This document shows, one piece after another, positions 8,411 through 16,094 of a stretch of DNA of 54,672 nt. Source of the stretch: Pacificibacter marinus (GTDB taxonomy: Bacteria > Pseudomonadota > Alphaproteobacteria > Rhodobacterales > Rhodobacteraceae); assembly GCF_018860505.1 (NCBI RefSeq), contig NZ_JAHKPU010000038.1, positions 1 through 54,672 of the forward strand. The letters run 5' to 3'. The first letter of the stretch is position 1, and each line of letters opens with the position of its first letter. The notes beneath the pieces are model-generated. The model did not search any database. It saw nothing but the letters and a program-made list of their open reading frames with translations, and was not told the origin of the DNA. The position numbers and the translations under genes are program-made.

Positions 8411-9370
8411 ATGAACTTCAAGCAAACCACAGGTCTTTTGACGGCGCTGGTCGCCATGTCAGCAGGGGCGGCGTCAGCAGAGGATAAAACCCTGACCATC
8501 GGCATGGCAAACTTGTTATACGGCGCGCCGTATTTCGCAGGAATGGACACAGCCGTACACCGCGAGGCGGACGCCTATAGCAACGTCGATGTGATCTCAA
8601 CAGATGCTGGATTTGACGCAGCCAAAATGGCGTCAGACATCGAGGATCTTATCGCCAAAGGTATCGACGGTCTAATCGTGAGCGCTGGCCCCACCGAGAC
8701 CATTCCATCCGCCCTGATCGCAATCGAAGAAGCGGGCATCCCAGTGGTTTTCGTCGATCGTTTGTGGCAAAACACCGACCTGTCCACGCCGTGGAATTGG
8801 GTTGGCGCGGAAAATGATGTGATGGGCAACGCGATTGGCGAACATGTCGAAGAACACTTGGGCGGTACGGGCCATGTCTTGGTGATCAAGGGCGGGCCTG
8901 CGGACAATTCCATCGGGCTTGCGCGGTCCAACGGCTTTATCGATGCGGTCAGCTCAAGTGCCGATATCGAAGTGACCATTGCACCTGGCTTCGGCAATTG
9001 GGGACTTGATGGTGGTTACACACTCATGTCCGACATGCTGGCGTTGCACGACGATCTGAATGCGGTTTTCTGTGAAAATGACGCGATGTGCCTTGGCGCA
9101 CAAAAGGCGGCCGCCGATGCGGGACGTTCTGCGGATATGGTCTTTGCTGCCTCTGATGCCAGCAAAGAAACTTTGTGGGAAATGCAGCAAGAGGGCACCA
9201 ACTTTATCGCCACGGCTGTAAACGACAGCGACGAGATTGGTCGCGTGGGCTTCAATCACTTGATGGGTCTGTTGGCTGGAGCGAAATTGCCCAATATCAC
9301 ACCGCTTTATTCTGGTTTGGTTCTCAAAGAAGAAGCGGCGAAACGCTACGATCCAAAGAAAGTCTTCTAA
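8411..9370 (+). CDS. Periplasmic sugar-binding protein (RbsB-like)
   Basis: 319 residues with a clear Sec signal peptide (LLTALVAMSAGAASAE) and a Peripla_BP_4 fold: two lobes, NLLYGAPYFAGM at the start of the mature part, GIDGLIVSAGPTE and a conserved VFVDRLW segment. ATG 8411 or GTG 8408 both follow GGAGGAAAC. This is the last gene of the aldehyde dehydrogenase operon and is followed by a terminator hairpin. The lobes resemble ribose/galactose binders; the ligand is not predictable. Confidence 0.92.
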   Translation: MNFKQTTGLLTALVAMSAGAASAEDKTLTIGMANLLYGAPYFAGMDTAVHREADAYSNVDVISTDAGFDAAKMASDIEDLIAKGIDGLIVSAGPTETIPSALIAIEEAGIPVVFVDRLWQNTDLSTPWNWVGAENDVMGNAIGEHVEEHLGGTGHVLVIKGGPADNSIGLARSNGFIDAVSSSADIEVTIAPGFGNWGLDGGYTLMSDMLALHDDLNAVFCENDAMCLGAQKAAADAGRSADMVFAASDASKETLWEMQQEGTNFIATAVNDSDEIGRVGFNHLMGLLAGAKLPNITPLYSGLVLKEEAAKRYDPKKVF

Positions 9371-9394
9371 ATCCGCTTAGGGTTTGAACGTTCG

Positions 9395-9427
9395 AAAAGC
9401 GGCGCAGGTTTTGCGTCGCTTTTTGCA
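9395..9427 (+). terminator. Intrinsic terminator after the CUT2 transporter operon
   Basis: AAAGCGGCGCA and TGCGTCGCTTT pair with one G-T position around a GGTTT loop, and the downstream arm runs into TTTTTG. It lies 25 bp after the stop of the binding-protein gene. Confidence 0.8.
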
Positions 9428-9903
9428 TTTTGTGGCAGCCCTAAAAGAAGGCCTTTCATGGGGCGTCTGAGTCTATTGATCCACGGTAGACGTTTTGCAA
9501 AATGCAACCGTTGGAATACTTGCCCCCCCCCCCACAATCGTATGATATCAGAGGGTGTTGTTTTCGCTGGTCATCGCTGTTTTGACGCAAAGATTTCAGC
9601 CATTTCAAACGATCTACAACACCGGAATTTTCCCCAATATGGGTTTTACGCACATCGATGCCGATCCGATAACCGTCGTACCAATAGGTTTTATGATTTC
9701 GAACAACCCGTGTTGGTGTGCCGCGCAGACTGGAAATAGAAGCGTTCAACAGCGATCTTTGAAGATCGTGGTAAGCTGCGTGTGCCGTTGTCGAATGTCG
9801 AATGTCGAATGTCGAATGTCGATTTATCATCGCGATATCCATATTCGTCAAAAAGCAAATGTGTTGAACACGATTTCACATAACAGCGATTTTGAAGGAA
9901 CAT
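9428..9903. other. Gene-free stretch with low-complexity tracts
   Basis: No supported gene. It holds an 11-base C run (9523-9533), a short TTTTGCAAAA palindrome near 9493 and a 7-bp tandem repeat. A - strand frame at 9456-9851 faintly recalls the C-terminal part of an IS5-type transposase (an ERF-x-F string) but is not clear enough to call. Confidence 0.5.
9790..9822. repeat. 7-bp tandem repeat (GTCGAAT)
   Basis: Four perfect copies of GTCGAAT followed by a partial fifth (GTCGA). It lies outside any supported gene, so copy-number changes would not affect a protein. Confidence 0.9.
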
Positions 9904-10728
9904 CTAACCTGTACCGCGCAGGCGCATCGTTTGGCCCAAAACGGGCACAGCAACATGAGGATGGGATGATCGTGCCAGCTCATTCTCGATCTGCGCATCA
10001 CTGATCGTGTTAAAATCGAACATGCCGAAGTGATGCGGCACCAGAATAGGGACGGTACGGGCCAGCGAGGCCGCCTCTGAAAAGGTGAAGTTTCCAGGAA
10101 TGCCATCATGCAAGCGCTGCGCATCGCGGCCATTCACCGGCAGCAGTGCAATATCTGGCGCAAAAGTTTCGACGCGGCCTTGCAGGCCCTCAAAGGGGAT
10201 ACTGTCGCCCGAATGGTACAGGCTAAACGTGGGGCATTTGATCCCGTATCCCAAATAAAAATGCGCACCTTCAGCATTGCGTTTGAGGTCTTCATGCGCG
10301 GCTGGAAAGGTCACGATAGTGAGCTCAGCCAGCGGCGATAACTCTTGATTTGAATCCACCAAGATCAAATTAGCGCGAGGGTTTATTCGCTCCCGCGCGG
10401 CATCTTCGCAAGCAGCAGGAACCATGAAGGCAAGATCAGGGAACCGATCATACAGTGGCCCAAGTGTGTCAGGATCCATATGATCAGTATGGGCATGCGT
10501 GATCAGAACCAGATCGGGTTTTGGCAGATCCTCAACTGAAATAGGCGCAGGCGCCATCCTGATATGCGGATGCTTTTTGCCCGCATATTTGCGCGCCAGA
10601 CTGTCAGACAAATATGGATCAATCAAAATCGAATATCTGCCTGTTTCAATCCAAAAGCCTGCCTGACCCAACCAGTATAGGCCTGCTTCGCCCTTTGTCG
10701 GAAACCCGTCAACGCAGTCAATGTTCAT
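9904..10728 (-). CDS. MBL-fold metallo-hydrolase (UlaG-like lactonase family)
   Basis: 274 residues with the metallo-beta-lactamase metal motif HAHTDHMD (His78, His80, Asp82, His83), a later SGD and a final HHFG. UlaG of this family hydrolyses L-ascorbate-6-phosphate lactone, so a cyclic ester of a sugar acid is a reasonable substrate class. ATG 10728 overlaps the end of the dehydrogenase gene by 11 bp, indicating translational coupling; a longer frame to 10803 would overlap further and is less likely. It is the last gene of the five-gene - strand operon starting at 13887. Confidence 0.8.
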   Translation of the reverse strand: MNIDCVDGFPTKGEAGLYWLGQAGFWIETGRYSILIDPYLSDSLARKYAGKKHPHIRMAPAPISVEDLPKPDLVLITHAHTDHMDPDTLGPLYDRFPDLAFMVPAACEDAARERINPRANLILVDSNQELSPLAELTIVTFPAAHEDLKRNAEGAHFYLGYGIKCPTFSLYHSGDSIPFEGLQGRVETFAPDIALLPVNGRDAQRLHDGIPGNFTFSEAASLARTVPILVPHHFGMFDFNTISDAQIENELARSSHPHVAVPVLGQTMRLRGTG

Positions 10729-11653
10729 AGAACAACAAGGCCTCAAGTAGATTTTGAACCGCGCGATCTGTTGATCGCTCAACGGATTCTTTGGTGAAAC
10801 CACCGATGTGGCTTGTCAAAATCACACGTGGATGTGCCAATAGTTTTGACGGCGCAGGAGGCTCCTCATCAAAAACATCAGTCGCATAGGTGCCAACCTG
10901 CCCTGTCTCCAGCGCCGCAAGCAGGGCAACCTTATCGACGAGACCCGCGCGGGCCGTGTTTACAACAACGCCACCGGCAGCAAGGCGGGCAAAATGCGCA
11001 GCTTGAATCAAAGGTTGTCCATTTTCAGGCATAGGCGCGTGAAGACTGACGACATCTGCTCCATCGAAAACTACATCCAGATCAACGCGTGTAAAATTGG
11101 GATGGTCCAAGGTGTCGCCCGGTGCAAATGGATCATACCCTTTGACATGCGCCCCAAGCCCAAGACAAAACTCAGCGAAGCCCTTTCCGATGGCCCCGAG
11201 GCCAAGAACCCCAACCTGCGCGCCTTGCATCTCGCGACCGATTTGGCGGGTCCAATCTCCTGATTTCATGCCTAGATGCGTTGGTACAACCTGTCGCAAT
11301 CCGGCCAAGGCCATTGTCAAAGCCAGCTCCGCAACACCGCGCGCATTCGTCGCCTGCGCGCGGCACACTGTGATATTCTTGGCTTCAAGCACTGACATAG
11401 GCAGATTGTCGACACCTGTCCCGTTTCTCGAAATAACCCGAAGATCAGTGGCCGCGTCGATGGCAGCCTGCGACACCGGCTCGACCCCCGCAATCCATCC
11501 GATGCAGCCTGGAAGGAACCGAATCAAATCAGCCTCAGAGGGTGTTTGACCTGGTCTCGGCGCGACAATTTCAAAGCCTGCTTGCGTAAGAGGTGCCAAA
11601 CTCGGATGGCAGCCCTGAGACAAAGAGCGTGGCGTCACCAAAATACGGGTCAT
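10718..11653 (-). CDS. D-2-hydroxyacid dehydrogenase (phosphoglycerate-dehydrogenase-like)
   Basis: 311 residues of the D-isomer-specific 2-hydroxyacid dehydrogenase family: split catalytic domain at both ends and a central Rossmann domain with GVLGLGAIGKG (about residues 143-153). The active-site set is visible: Arg in VVNTARAGLVD, Glu in DVFDEEPP and His in LTSHIGGF. It would reduce a 2-keto acid or oxidise a 2-hydroxy acid with NAD(P). The start codon overlaps the stop of the preceding gene as ATGA. With a KDPG-type aldolase nearby it may act on a keto-acid product; no substrate is proven. Confidence 0.88.
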   Translation of the reverse strand: MTRILVTPRSLSQGCHPSLAPLTQAGFEIVAPRPGQTPSEADLIRFLPGCIGWIAGVEPVSQAAIDAATDLRVISRNGTGVDNLPMSVLEAKNITVCRAQATNARGVAELALTMALAGLRQVVPTHLGMKSGDWTRQIGREMQGAQVGVLGLGAIGKGFAEFCLGLGAHVKGYDPFAPGDTLDHPNFTRVDLDVVFDGADVVSLHAPMPENGQPLIQAAHFARLAAGGVVVNTARAGLVDKVALLAALETGQVGTYATDVFDEEPPAPSKLLAHPRVILTSHIGGFTKESVERSTDRAVQNLLEALLFYEH

Positions 11654-12606
11654 GTCGTGCGTCCTGTGACATCTGCCGCGATGCGTGACAGCGCCTCAAA
11701 CTTGGGTCCCGAGATTGGGATGTCAACGTCGAATACCTCAGCAATCACTTGGGTCCAACCATGAATGAAATACGTCCAGCCATCCTCAATCTGAAGCGAT
11801 TTTGTATCGTGTTGCGCATTGGCTTGATCTAAAAAGACCAAGTCTCCTCGGTAGTTTAATTCCCAAACAACTGCATTTTTTGGAAATTGAGCATCAAAGG
11901 TCAAAGGCGATCCGGGCGCATCTTTTCCCAGACCCGTCGCGTTGATCACAAGAGACCGCGGTTTGAGCAAGCCCAGCACCGCGTCATTGTCCTCAGGGGT
12001 GGGCGCGAGCACATAATCGCAGGGGATATCTGTGTCGAGCTGTTCGTGAATCTGTCGGATATGATCCAAACGGCTTTGCGATCTGTTAGACACGACAATC
12101 CGAGACGGACGATTTTGTCCGCGACTTTGCTGCATCAGATGCCATGTGAGCGCGATGGTCGACCCGCCCGCCCCCATTGAAAAGACCTCAGCCCCTGTGG
12201 TGGCGAAGTGATTGGGCGGTAAAAAACCGTCAATCGACAAACCAGAAGACACTGGATCTTTAGCATGGCAGATCAATTTGCCATCACGTTTTGACAGACA
12301 GCTTGTCTCAGCCATGAGTGCCGCATGGGGATCAATTTCATCAAATAGATCGCGCGCAGCTGCAAACAAATCAAGTTTATGCGTCGTGACCAATGCCCCG
12401 CAAGACAAAGGGTCCGTTTTGATAAAATTGACCACATCGCGATAGTTTTGAGACGTGTCATGGGGCGGCATGTCAATGCCCTGCATATGCACATCCCCAA
12501 GCCCCAAATGGTCAGCCCATTTGGGAAAAACCGTCATGATCGACGACTGCCCTGTGGTGACGCCGATGAAATAAAAGGTTGGTTTAGTTGCCGGTTTAAG
12601 GATCAT
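11650..12606 (-). CDS. Shikimate-dehydrogenase-like NAD(P) oxidoreductase
   Basis: 318 residues with the shikimate/quinate dehydrogenase layout: an N-terminal substrate domain with GALVTTHK (K77 matching the catalytic Lys), and a Rossmann domain with SMGAGGSTIALTW, VVSNRS and INATGLGK. It diverges from true AroE: the usual Ser-rich N-terminal substrate motif is replaced by SSIMTVFPKW, and the NT before the DG turn is lost. It probably oxidises another cyclic or open-chain polyol or acid. ATG 12606 overlaps the aldolase stop (ATGA); the longer frame to 12708 would run inside the aldolase gene. AroE housekeeping function is unlikely in this operon. Confidence 0.75.
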   Translation of the reverse strand: MILKPATKPTFYFIGVTTGQSSIMTVFPKWADHLGLGDVHMQGIDMPPHDTSQNYRDVVNFIKTDPLSCGALVTTHKLDLFAAARDLFDEIDPHAALMAETSCLSKRDGKLICHAKDPVSSGLSIDGFLPPNHFATTGAEVFSMGAGGSTIALTWHLMQQSRGQNRPSRIVVSNRSQSRLDHIRQIHEQLDTDIPCDYVLAPTPEDNDAVLGLLKPRSLVINATGLGKDAPGSPLTFDAQFPKNAVVWELNYRGDLVFLDQANAQHDTKSLQIEDGWTYFIHGWTQVIAEVFDVDIPISGPKFEALSRIAADVTGRTT

Positions 12607-13250
12607 TTCTGACCTCGAATTTCTGCAACGCGGGCAACGGCCTGCGCGGCGTTGTCGCGAATCCGATCCCAATTTCCGGCAGCAATATCGGCACGTGTTG
12701 CTATCCAAGTACCGCCAACGGCGCGCACGTCAGGCAACGCGAGCCAATCCGCCAAGTTATCCAACGTGACACCGCCCGTTGGATTGTACCCCATCCCCGT
12801 GTGCGAATAAGGTGCGGCAATGTTTTTCAACATATTTGGCCCCCCCGCAGGCATGGCAGGGAAAAATTTGACCATTTTGCAGCCTGCGCGCAGCGCTATC
12901 TGCAGATCACTTGGGGTCATAATGCCCGGAGCAAAGGGCAGCCCGCGCGAAGTGGCATATTGCACAACCTGCCCGTCCACGCCCGGCGCAAGACCAAACC
13001 GAGCGCCTGCCTCCAGTGCTGCGTCGACGTGTTCTTCGATGAGCACTGTTCCTGCGCCAACTTGTACATCAGGGCGGTGACGCGCCATGGCCATGATCGC
13101 GGCAGCGGCGGCGGGTGTCCGAAAAGTGATCTCGGCCACAGGCAAGCCACCTGCGACAAGCGCATCGGCAAGTGGCAGCGCGTCTTTTGCGTCATCAATC
13201 GCAATCACTGGGACAACGCCGTAAGTAGAAAGTGTATCAAAAATGGACAT
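12603..13250 (-). CDS. eda: KDPG/KHG aldolase family protein
   Basis: A 215-residue class I aldolase of the Entner-Doudoroff type. It has the catalytic Glu in VAEITFRTP (E40), the GAGTVL phosphate loop, and the Schiff-base Lys in GCKMVKFFPA (K128). It cleaves 2-keto-3-deoxy (phospho)sugar acids to pyruvate and an aldehyde. The start at ATG 13250 gives the usual family N-terminus (MSIFDTLSTYGVVPVIAI). It is 16 bp after the cupin isomerase and overlaps the next gene. Operon placement suggests a dedicated sugar-acid substrate rather than the housekeeping pathway, though KDPG itself cannot be excluded. Confidence 0.92.
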   Translation of the reverse strand: MSIFDTLSTYGVVPVIAIDDAKDALPLADALVAGGLPVAEITFRTPAAAAAIMAMARHRPDVQVGAGTVLIEEHVDAALEAGARFGLAPGVDGQVVQYATSRGLPFAPGIMTPSDLQIALRAGCKMVKFFPAMPAGGPNMLKNIAAPYSHTGMGYNPTGGVTLDNLADWLALPDVRAVGGTWIATRADIAAGNWDRIRDNAAQAVARVAEIRGQK

Positions 13251-13266
13251 TTGGAAGTCTCCGTGT

Positions 13267-13887
13267 TCAGTCACAGGTTGCGTAAACGGCTGCGATTTCG
13301 TCTTTGGATCGCGCGCGATAAGAAGCGTTTGGAATCGTTTTCCAGCCGGTACCATCCGCCACCACGCGGCAAGCCATGCCGTCAGAGCGGGCGATGATAT
13401 CGTAGTTTTGGCCTGAATCGCTTGGATAGCAAAAACTCATAACCAACGGCGTCGCGCCAGTGTTCACCGATCTATGAATCCAAAGCGGTGGCACATAGAC
13501 CATCAAGCGCGGCTGGATTTCGAGAGTGCGTATCTCGCCTTCGGGACTTTCCAACAGCATCACGCCTGTTCCAGATTCGCCGTAATATGTTTCAGGTCTA
13601 TTGCCGCGCGCATGGATATGGCCGCGCGTCATAAAGAATTCGTCGCCGATGCGGCCCGGTTGCATCCAAGTGGTGCCAAAGATCAAATCTCCGGCGGCTT
13701 GCGAAGGGCGTTTTTCATCAACTTGATAAACGACATCCTGCCCATGGGACTTTTCGCGAGCCTCAAAAAGAGCGCTATCCGCATATAATCCCACCAGATC
13801 ACTAAGCTTCTTTTCATAGCGCCCCGATGCACCAGACATCGCGCCAGACAGCGGGTCTATTGCATGCGCGGTTGGTTCTTCTAGCAT
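13267..13887 (-). CDS. Cupin-type glucose-6-phosphate isomerase family protein
   Basis: 206 residues of the metal-dependent cupin phosphoglucose isomerase family, unrelated in fold to the usual SIS-domain Pgi. Metal ligands are visible as GHIHARGNRPETYYG (His90, His92, Glu99) and WIHRS (His138). The family interconverts glucose-6-phosphate and fructose-6-phosphate; here the true substrate may be another phosphosugar. ATG 13887 follows CGGAGGCTCGG. It is the first gene of the - strand operon and faces an ABC transporter across a 287-bp control region. Such enzymes are best known from archaea and are patchy in bacteria, so horizontal origin is possible. Confidence 0.88.
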   Translation of the reverse strand: MLEEPTAHAIDPLSGAMSGASGRYEKKLSDLVGLYADSALFEAREKSHGQDVVYQVDEKRPSQAAGDLIFGTTWMQPGRIGDEFFMTRGHIHARGNRPETYYGESGTGVMLLESPEGEIRTLEIQPRLMVYVPPLWIHRSVNTGATPLVMSFCYPSDSGQNYDIIARSDGMACRVVADGTGWKTIPNASYRARSKDEIAAVYATCD

Positions 13888-13904
13888 CCGAGCCTCCGTT
13901 ATTT

Positions 13905-13919
13905 TGTAGTATTAATACA
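13905..13919. promoter_or_regulatory. Candidate RpiR/HexR-type operator, site 1
   Basis: TGTAGTATTAATACA is a 15-bp pseudo-palindrome, TGTA-N7-TACA, 18 bp upstream of the cupin isomerase ATG, with a perfect GTATTAATAC core. It resembles the TGTARTWWWAYTACA-type site I recall for HexR of the RpiR family. An RpiR-family gene closes the divergent operon at 21132. The link is inference. Confidence 0.5.
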
Positions 13920-14090
13920 TTTACTGATACTCATTATTGCACAAACTACGCAACACCTTTTTTTACACACGGCGGCACCATTGGTTCAGTAAAATGGATA
14001 TAAATTATAAAAAACAGATGATTAATAAGTTATTATTTGAGTATATCTTGAATATTTATGATCTGGAGTAATAAAACCAACCCTCAATTA
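13920..14090. other. AT-rich divergent control region
   Basis: The intergenic DNA between the cupin isomerase operon (-) and the CUT1 transporter operon (+) has no gene. Two similar 15-bp pseudo-palindromes border it at 13905 and 14091, so both promoters likely lie inside or beside it. Confidence 0.5.
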
Positions 14091-14105
14091 AGTAGTTTAA
14101 CTACA
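14091..14105. promoter_or_regulatory. Candidate RpiR/HexR-type operator, site 2
   Basis: AGTAGTTTAACTACA contains the inverted repeat GTAGTT-T-AACTAC and keeps the same GTA-N7-TACA spacing as site 1 at 13905. It sits 70 bp before the first permease ATG at 14175. Two copies of the same motif flanking a divergent promoter suggest coordinated control of both operons. Confidence 0.55.
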
Positions 14106-14174
14106 TTTTTACTGTTGACTAAAACATCATTTAACCGCACCCTGCGAGTCATATGAGATTTGGGGAGGTCATCA

Positions 14175-15050
14175 ATGACAAGAGATACGCTAAGCAAGCA
14201 CGCCTTTATGTGGCCGGCATTTCTTATTGTCCTGATCGTGACGCTGTTTCCGTTAATCTACGCGCTGACCGTATCATTCCAAACAGTACGAATCGTGCCA
14301 CCGATGCCGCCGGAATACGTCGGCCTGCGCAACTATGCTGAAATTCTGGAATCTGGTCGATTTTGGAACGCAATCGGCGTCACAGCGACGATCGTGTTTA
14401 TCTCTGTGATGTTCCAGTATGTCATTGGCTATGCTCTTGCGTTGACATTGCATCACAACGTGCCGGGCGCGTCTTTATATAGGGTCGCGTTTTTGCTGCC
14501 GATGTTCATGGCACCGGTCTGCGTGGCTTTGATTGCTCGGATGTTATTTCATCCTGTGCTGGGGCCCGTGAACGAGTTTTTCACCCTATTTGGGCTGGCC
14601 AACATTCCGTTTTTGACTAACCCGACCCTCGCCATTTCCGTTCTTATTGTAATCGAGATCTGGCAATGGACGCCCTTTGTGGTGCTGTTGATGCTGGCAG
14701 GCCTTCAGGGGTTGCCGAACGAGGTATTCGAAGCGGCGCGTGTTGATAACATTTCAACATGGCGGCGATTTCGCGACATCACCTTTCCGATGCTGCTGCC
14801 CCTCTCAATCGCGGTGATTTTTATCCGCCTAATCGAAGGCTTTAAAGTCATCGATACGATTTTTGTCCTCACGGGCGGGGGACCGGGAACATCGACGGAA
14901 ACCTTGACGCTTTTTGCCTACAACGAGGGGTTTAAAAAGTTCAACATCGGTATGGCTTCTGCTTTGAGCTTTCTCTTTCTGATCGTGGTGATCCTTTTTG
15001 GCACAGTTTATCTGGCTGCGGCCCAACGTCTGACGCGGAGATACCAATAA
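14175..15050 (+). CDS. CUT1 sugar ABC transporter permease (MalF/UgpA type)
   Basis: 291 residues with six predicted membrane helices and the EAA loop EAARVDNISTWRRFRDITFPML near residue 190, which contacts the ATPase. The start at ATG 14175 follows TGGGGAGG. The stop overlaps the next permease start by one base (TAATG). It is the first gene of an operon running to the RpiR regulator at 21995. The sugar is unknown. Confidence 0.93.
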   Translation: MTRDTLSKHAFMWPAFLIVLIVTLFPLIYALTVSFQTVRIVPPMPPEYVGLRNYAEILESGRFWNAIGVTATIVFISVMFQYVIGYALALTLHHNVPGASLYRVAFLLPMFMAPVCVALIARMLFHPVLGPVNEFFTLFGLANIPFLTNPTLAISVLIVIEIWQWTPFVVLLMLAGLQGLPNEVFEAARVDNISTWRRFRDITFPMLLPLSIAVIFIRLIEGFKVIDTIFVLTGGGPGTSTETLTLFAYNEGFKKFNIGMASALSFLFLIVVILFGTVYLAAAQRLTRRYQ

Positions 15051-16066
15051 TGGAAAACCAACTTCATAAACGCATCGGCCTTGGGGTCGCATTAACATGG
15101 CTATTTATCTGCTTGTTTCCACTGTGGTGGGTGCTGGTCACAGCGTTCAAGCCGCCCCTCGCCGTCAGCCAAGGCGCGACTTATATTCCTTTCCTGGATT
15201 TTAAGCCGACATTGCAGGCCTTTCGCGACGCCTTTAGCGGCATACGTGGGGACTTTATGTCGCCAATCTTTAGCTCGCTCGCTGTTTCAACCGTATCCAC
15301 AGCCTTGTCGGTTTTGCTGGGATCTATGGCGGCCTATGCGCTTGTACGCTTTGAGTTTCGGATCAAACTATTGGCCGGTATCGTCTTCGCAATCATCGCA
15401 ATCGGCGGCTTTATTTTCACCAAAGAAGCCCTTGGTTGGTCAGTGCCCGCAGCACTTGGGTCGATGATGATCATCGCATTGGTAACTTCCGTGTGGCTCA
15501 ACGGAAAAAAACTGCCCGGCCCGATCATGAAAAACGACGATGTCACCTTTTGGTTCGTGTCCCAGCGGATGTTCCCGCCTATTGTCTCTGCCTTTGCCCT
15601 GTTTTTGCTTTACGCGGAAATGAACAAATCGGGCGTGCGCATGTTGGACAGCTTTGCCGGTTTGGTGCTGGCCTATACTGCCTTTGGGCTGCCCTTTGCA
15701 GTGTGGTTGATGCGCGATTTTTTCAGCACGATTCCTGTGGAAGTCGAAGAAGCCGCCATGGTCGATAACATCGGACGGATGCGGATCTTTTTTCAAATCG
15801 TGTTGCCAATGTCCAAACCTGGCCTTGTCGCCACATCGATGATTGTTCTGTCTTTTATTTGGAACGAATTTTTGTTCGCACTGCTGCTCACCTCATCAAA
15901 ATGGCAGACCCTACCCATTCTTTTGGCAGGCCAAAATTCAAGCCGCGGAGATGAATGGTGGGCGATCTCTGTCGCGGCGCTCATTTCGGTCATTCCAATG
16001 ATCATCGTCGCTATTTTCCTGGGCCGCATGATGCGCTCGGGGTTGCTTGCCGGATCTATCAAATAG
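15050..16066 (+). CDS. CUT1 sugar ABC transporter permease (MalG type, extended)
   Basis: 338 residues, partner of the preceding permease, with the EAA loop EVEEAAMVDNIGRMRIFFQIVLPM. It is about 50-60 residues longer than most MalG-type permeases because of an extra segment after about residue 105 that carries another hydrophobic stretch (LGSMMIIALVTSVWL) and a charged loop. The reading frame is intact across this segment, so it is a real lineage feature and not a fused frame. It is translationally coupled to the upstream gene. Confidence 0.92.
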   Translation: MENQLHKRIGLGVALTWLFICLFPLWWVLVTAFKPPLAVSQGATYIPFLDFKPTLQAFRDAFSGIRGDFMSPIFSSLAVSTVSTALSVLLGSMAAYALVRFEFRIKLLAGIVFAIIAIGGFIFTKEALGWSVPAALGSMMIIALVTSVWLNGKKLPGPIMKNDDVTFWFVSQRMFPPIVSAFALFLLYAEMNKSGVRMLDSFAGLVLAYTAFGLPFAVWLMRDFFSTIPVEVEEAAMVDNIGRMRIFFQIVLPMSKPGLVATSMIVLSFIWNEFLFALLLTSSKWQTLPILLAGQNSSRGDEWWAISVAALISVIPMIIVAIFLGRMMRSGLLAGSIK

Positions 16067-16094
16067 AGCGGCGTTTTTCCAGGGAGGAAACAAC

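Noticed and set aside
9790-9822. Tandem repeats considered as a CRISPR array
   Set aside because: The unit is 7 bp with no spacers; this is a simple tandem repeat. No CRISPR array or cas gene occurs in the window.
9456-9851. - strand frame resembling an IS5-type transposase tail
   Set aside because: Only a vague ERF-type similarity, it runs through the C11 run and the 7-bp repeats, and no IS ends are visible.
11650-12606. Housekeeping aroE
   Set aside because: Key substrate-binding motif differs and the gene is embedded with overlaps in a sugar operon.
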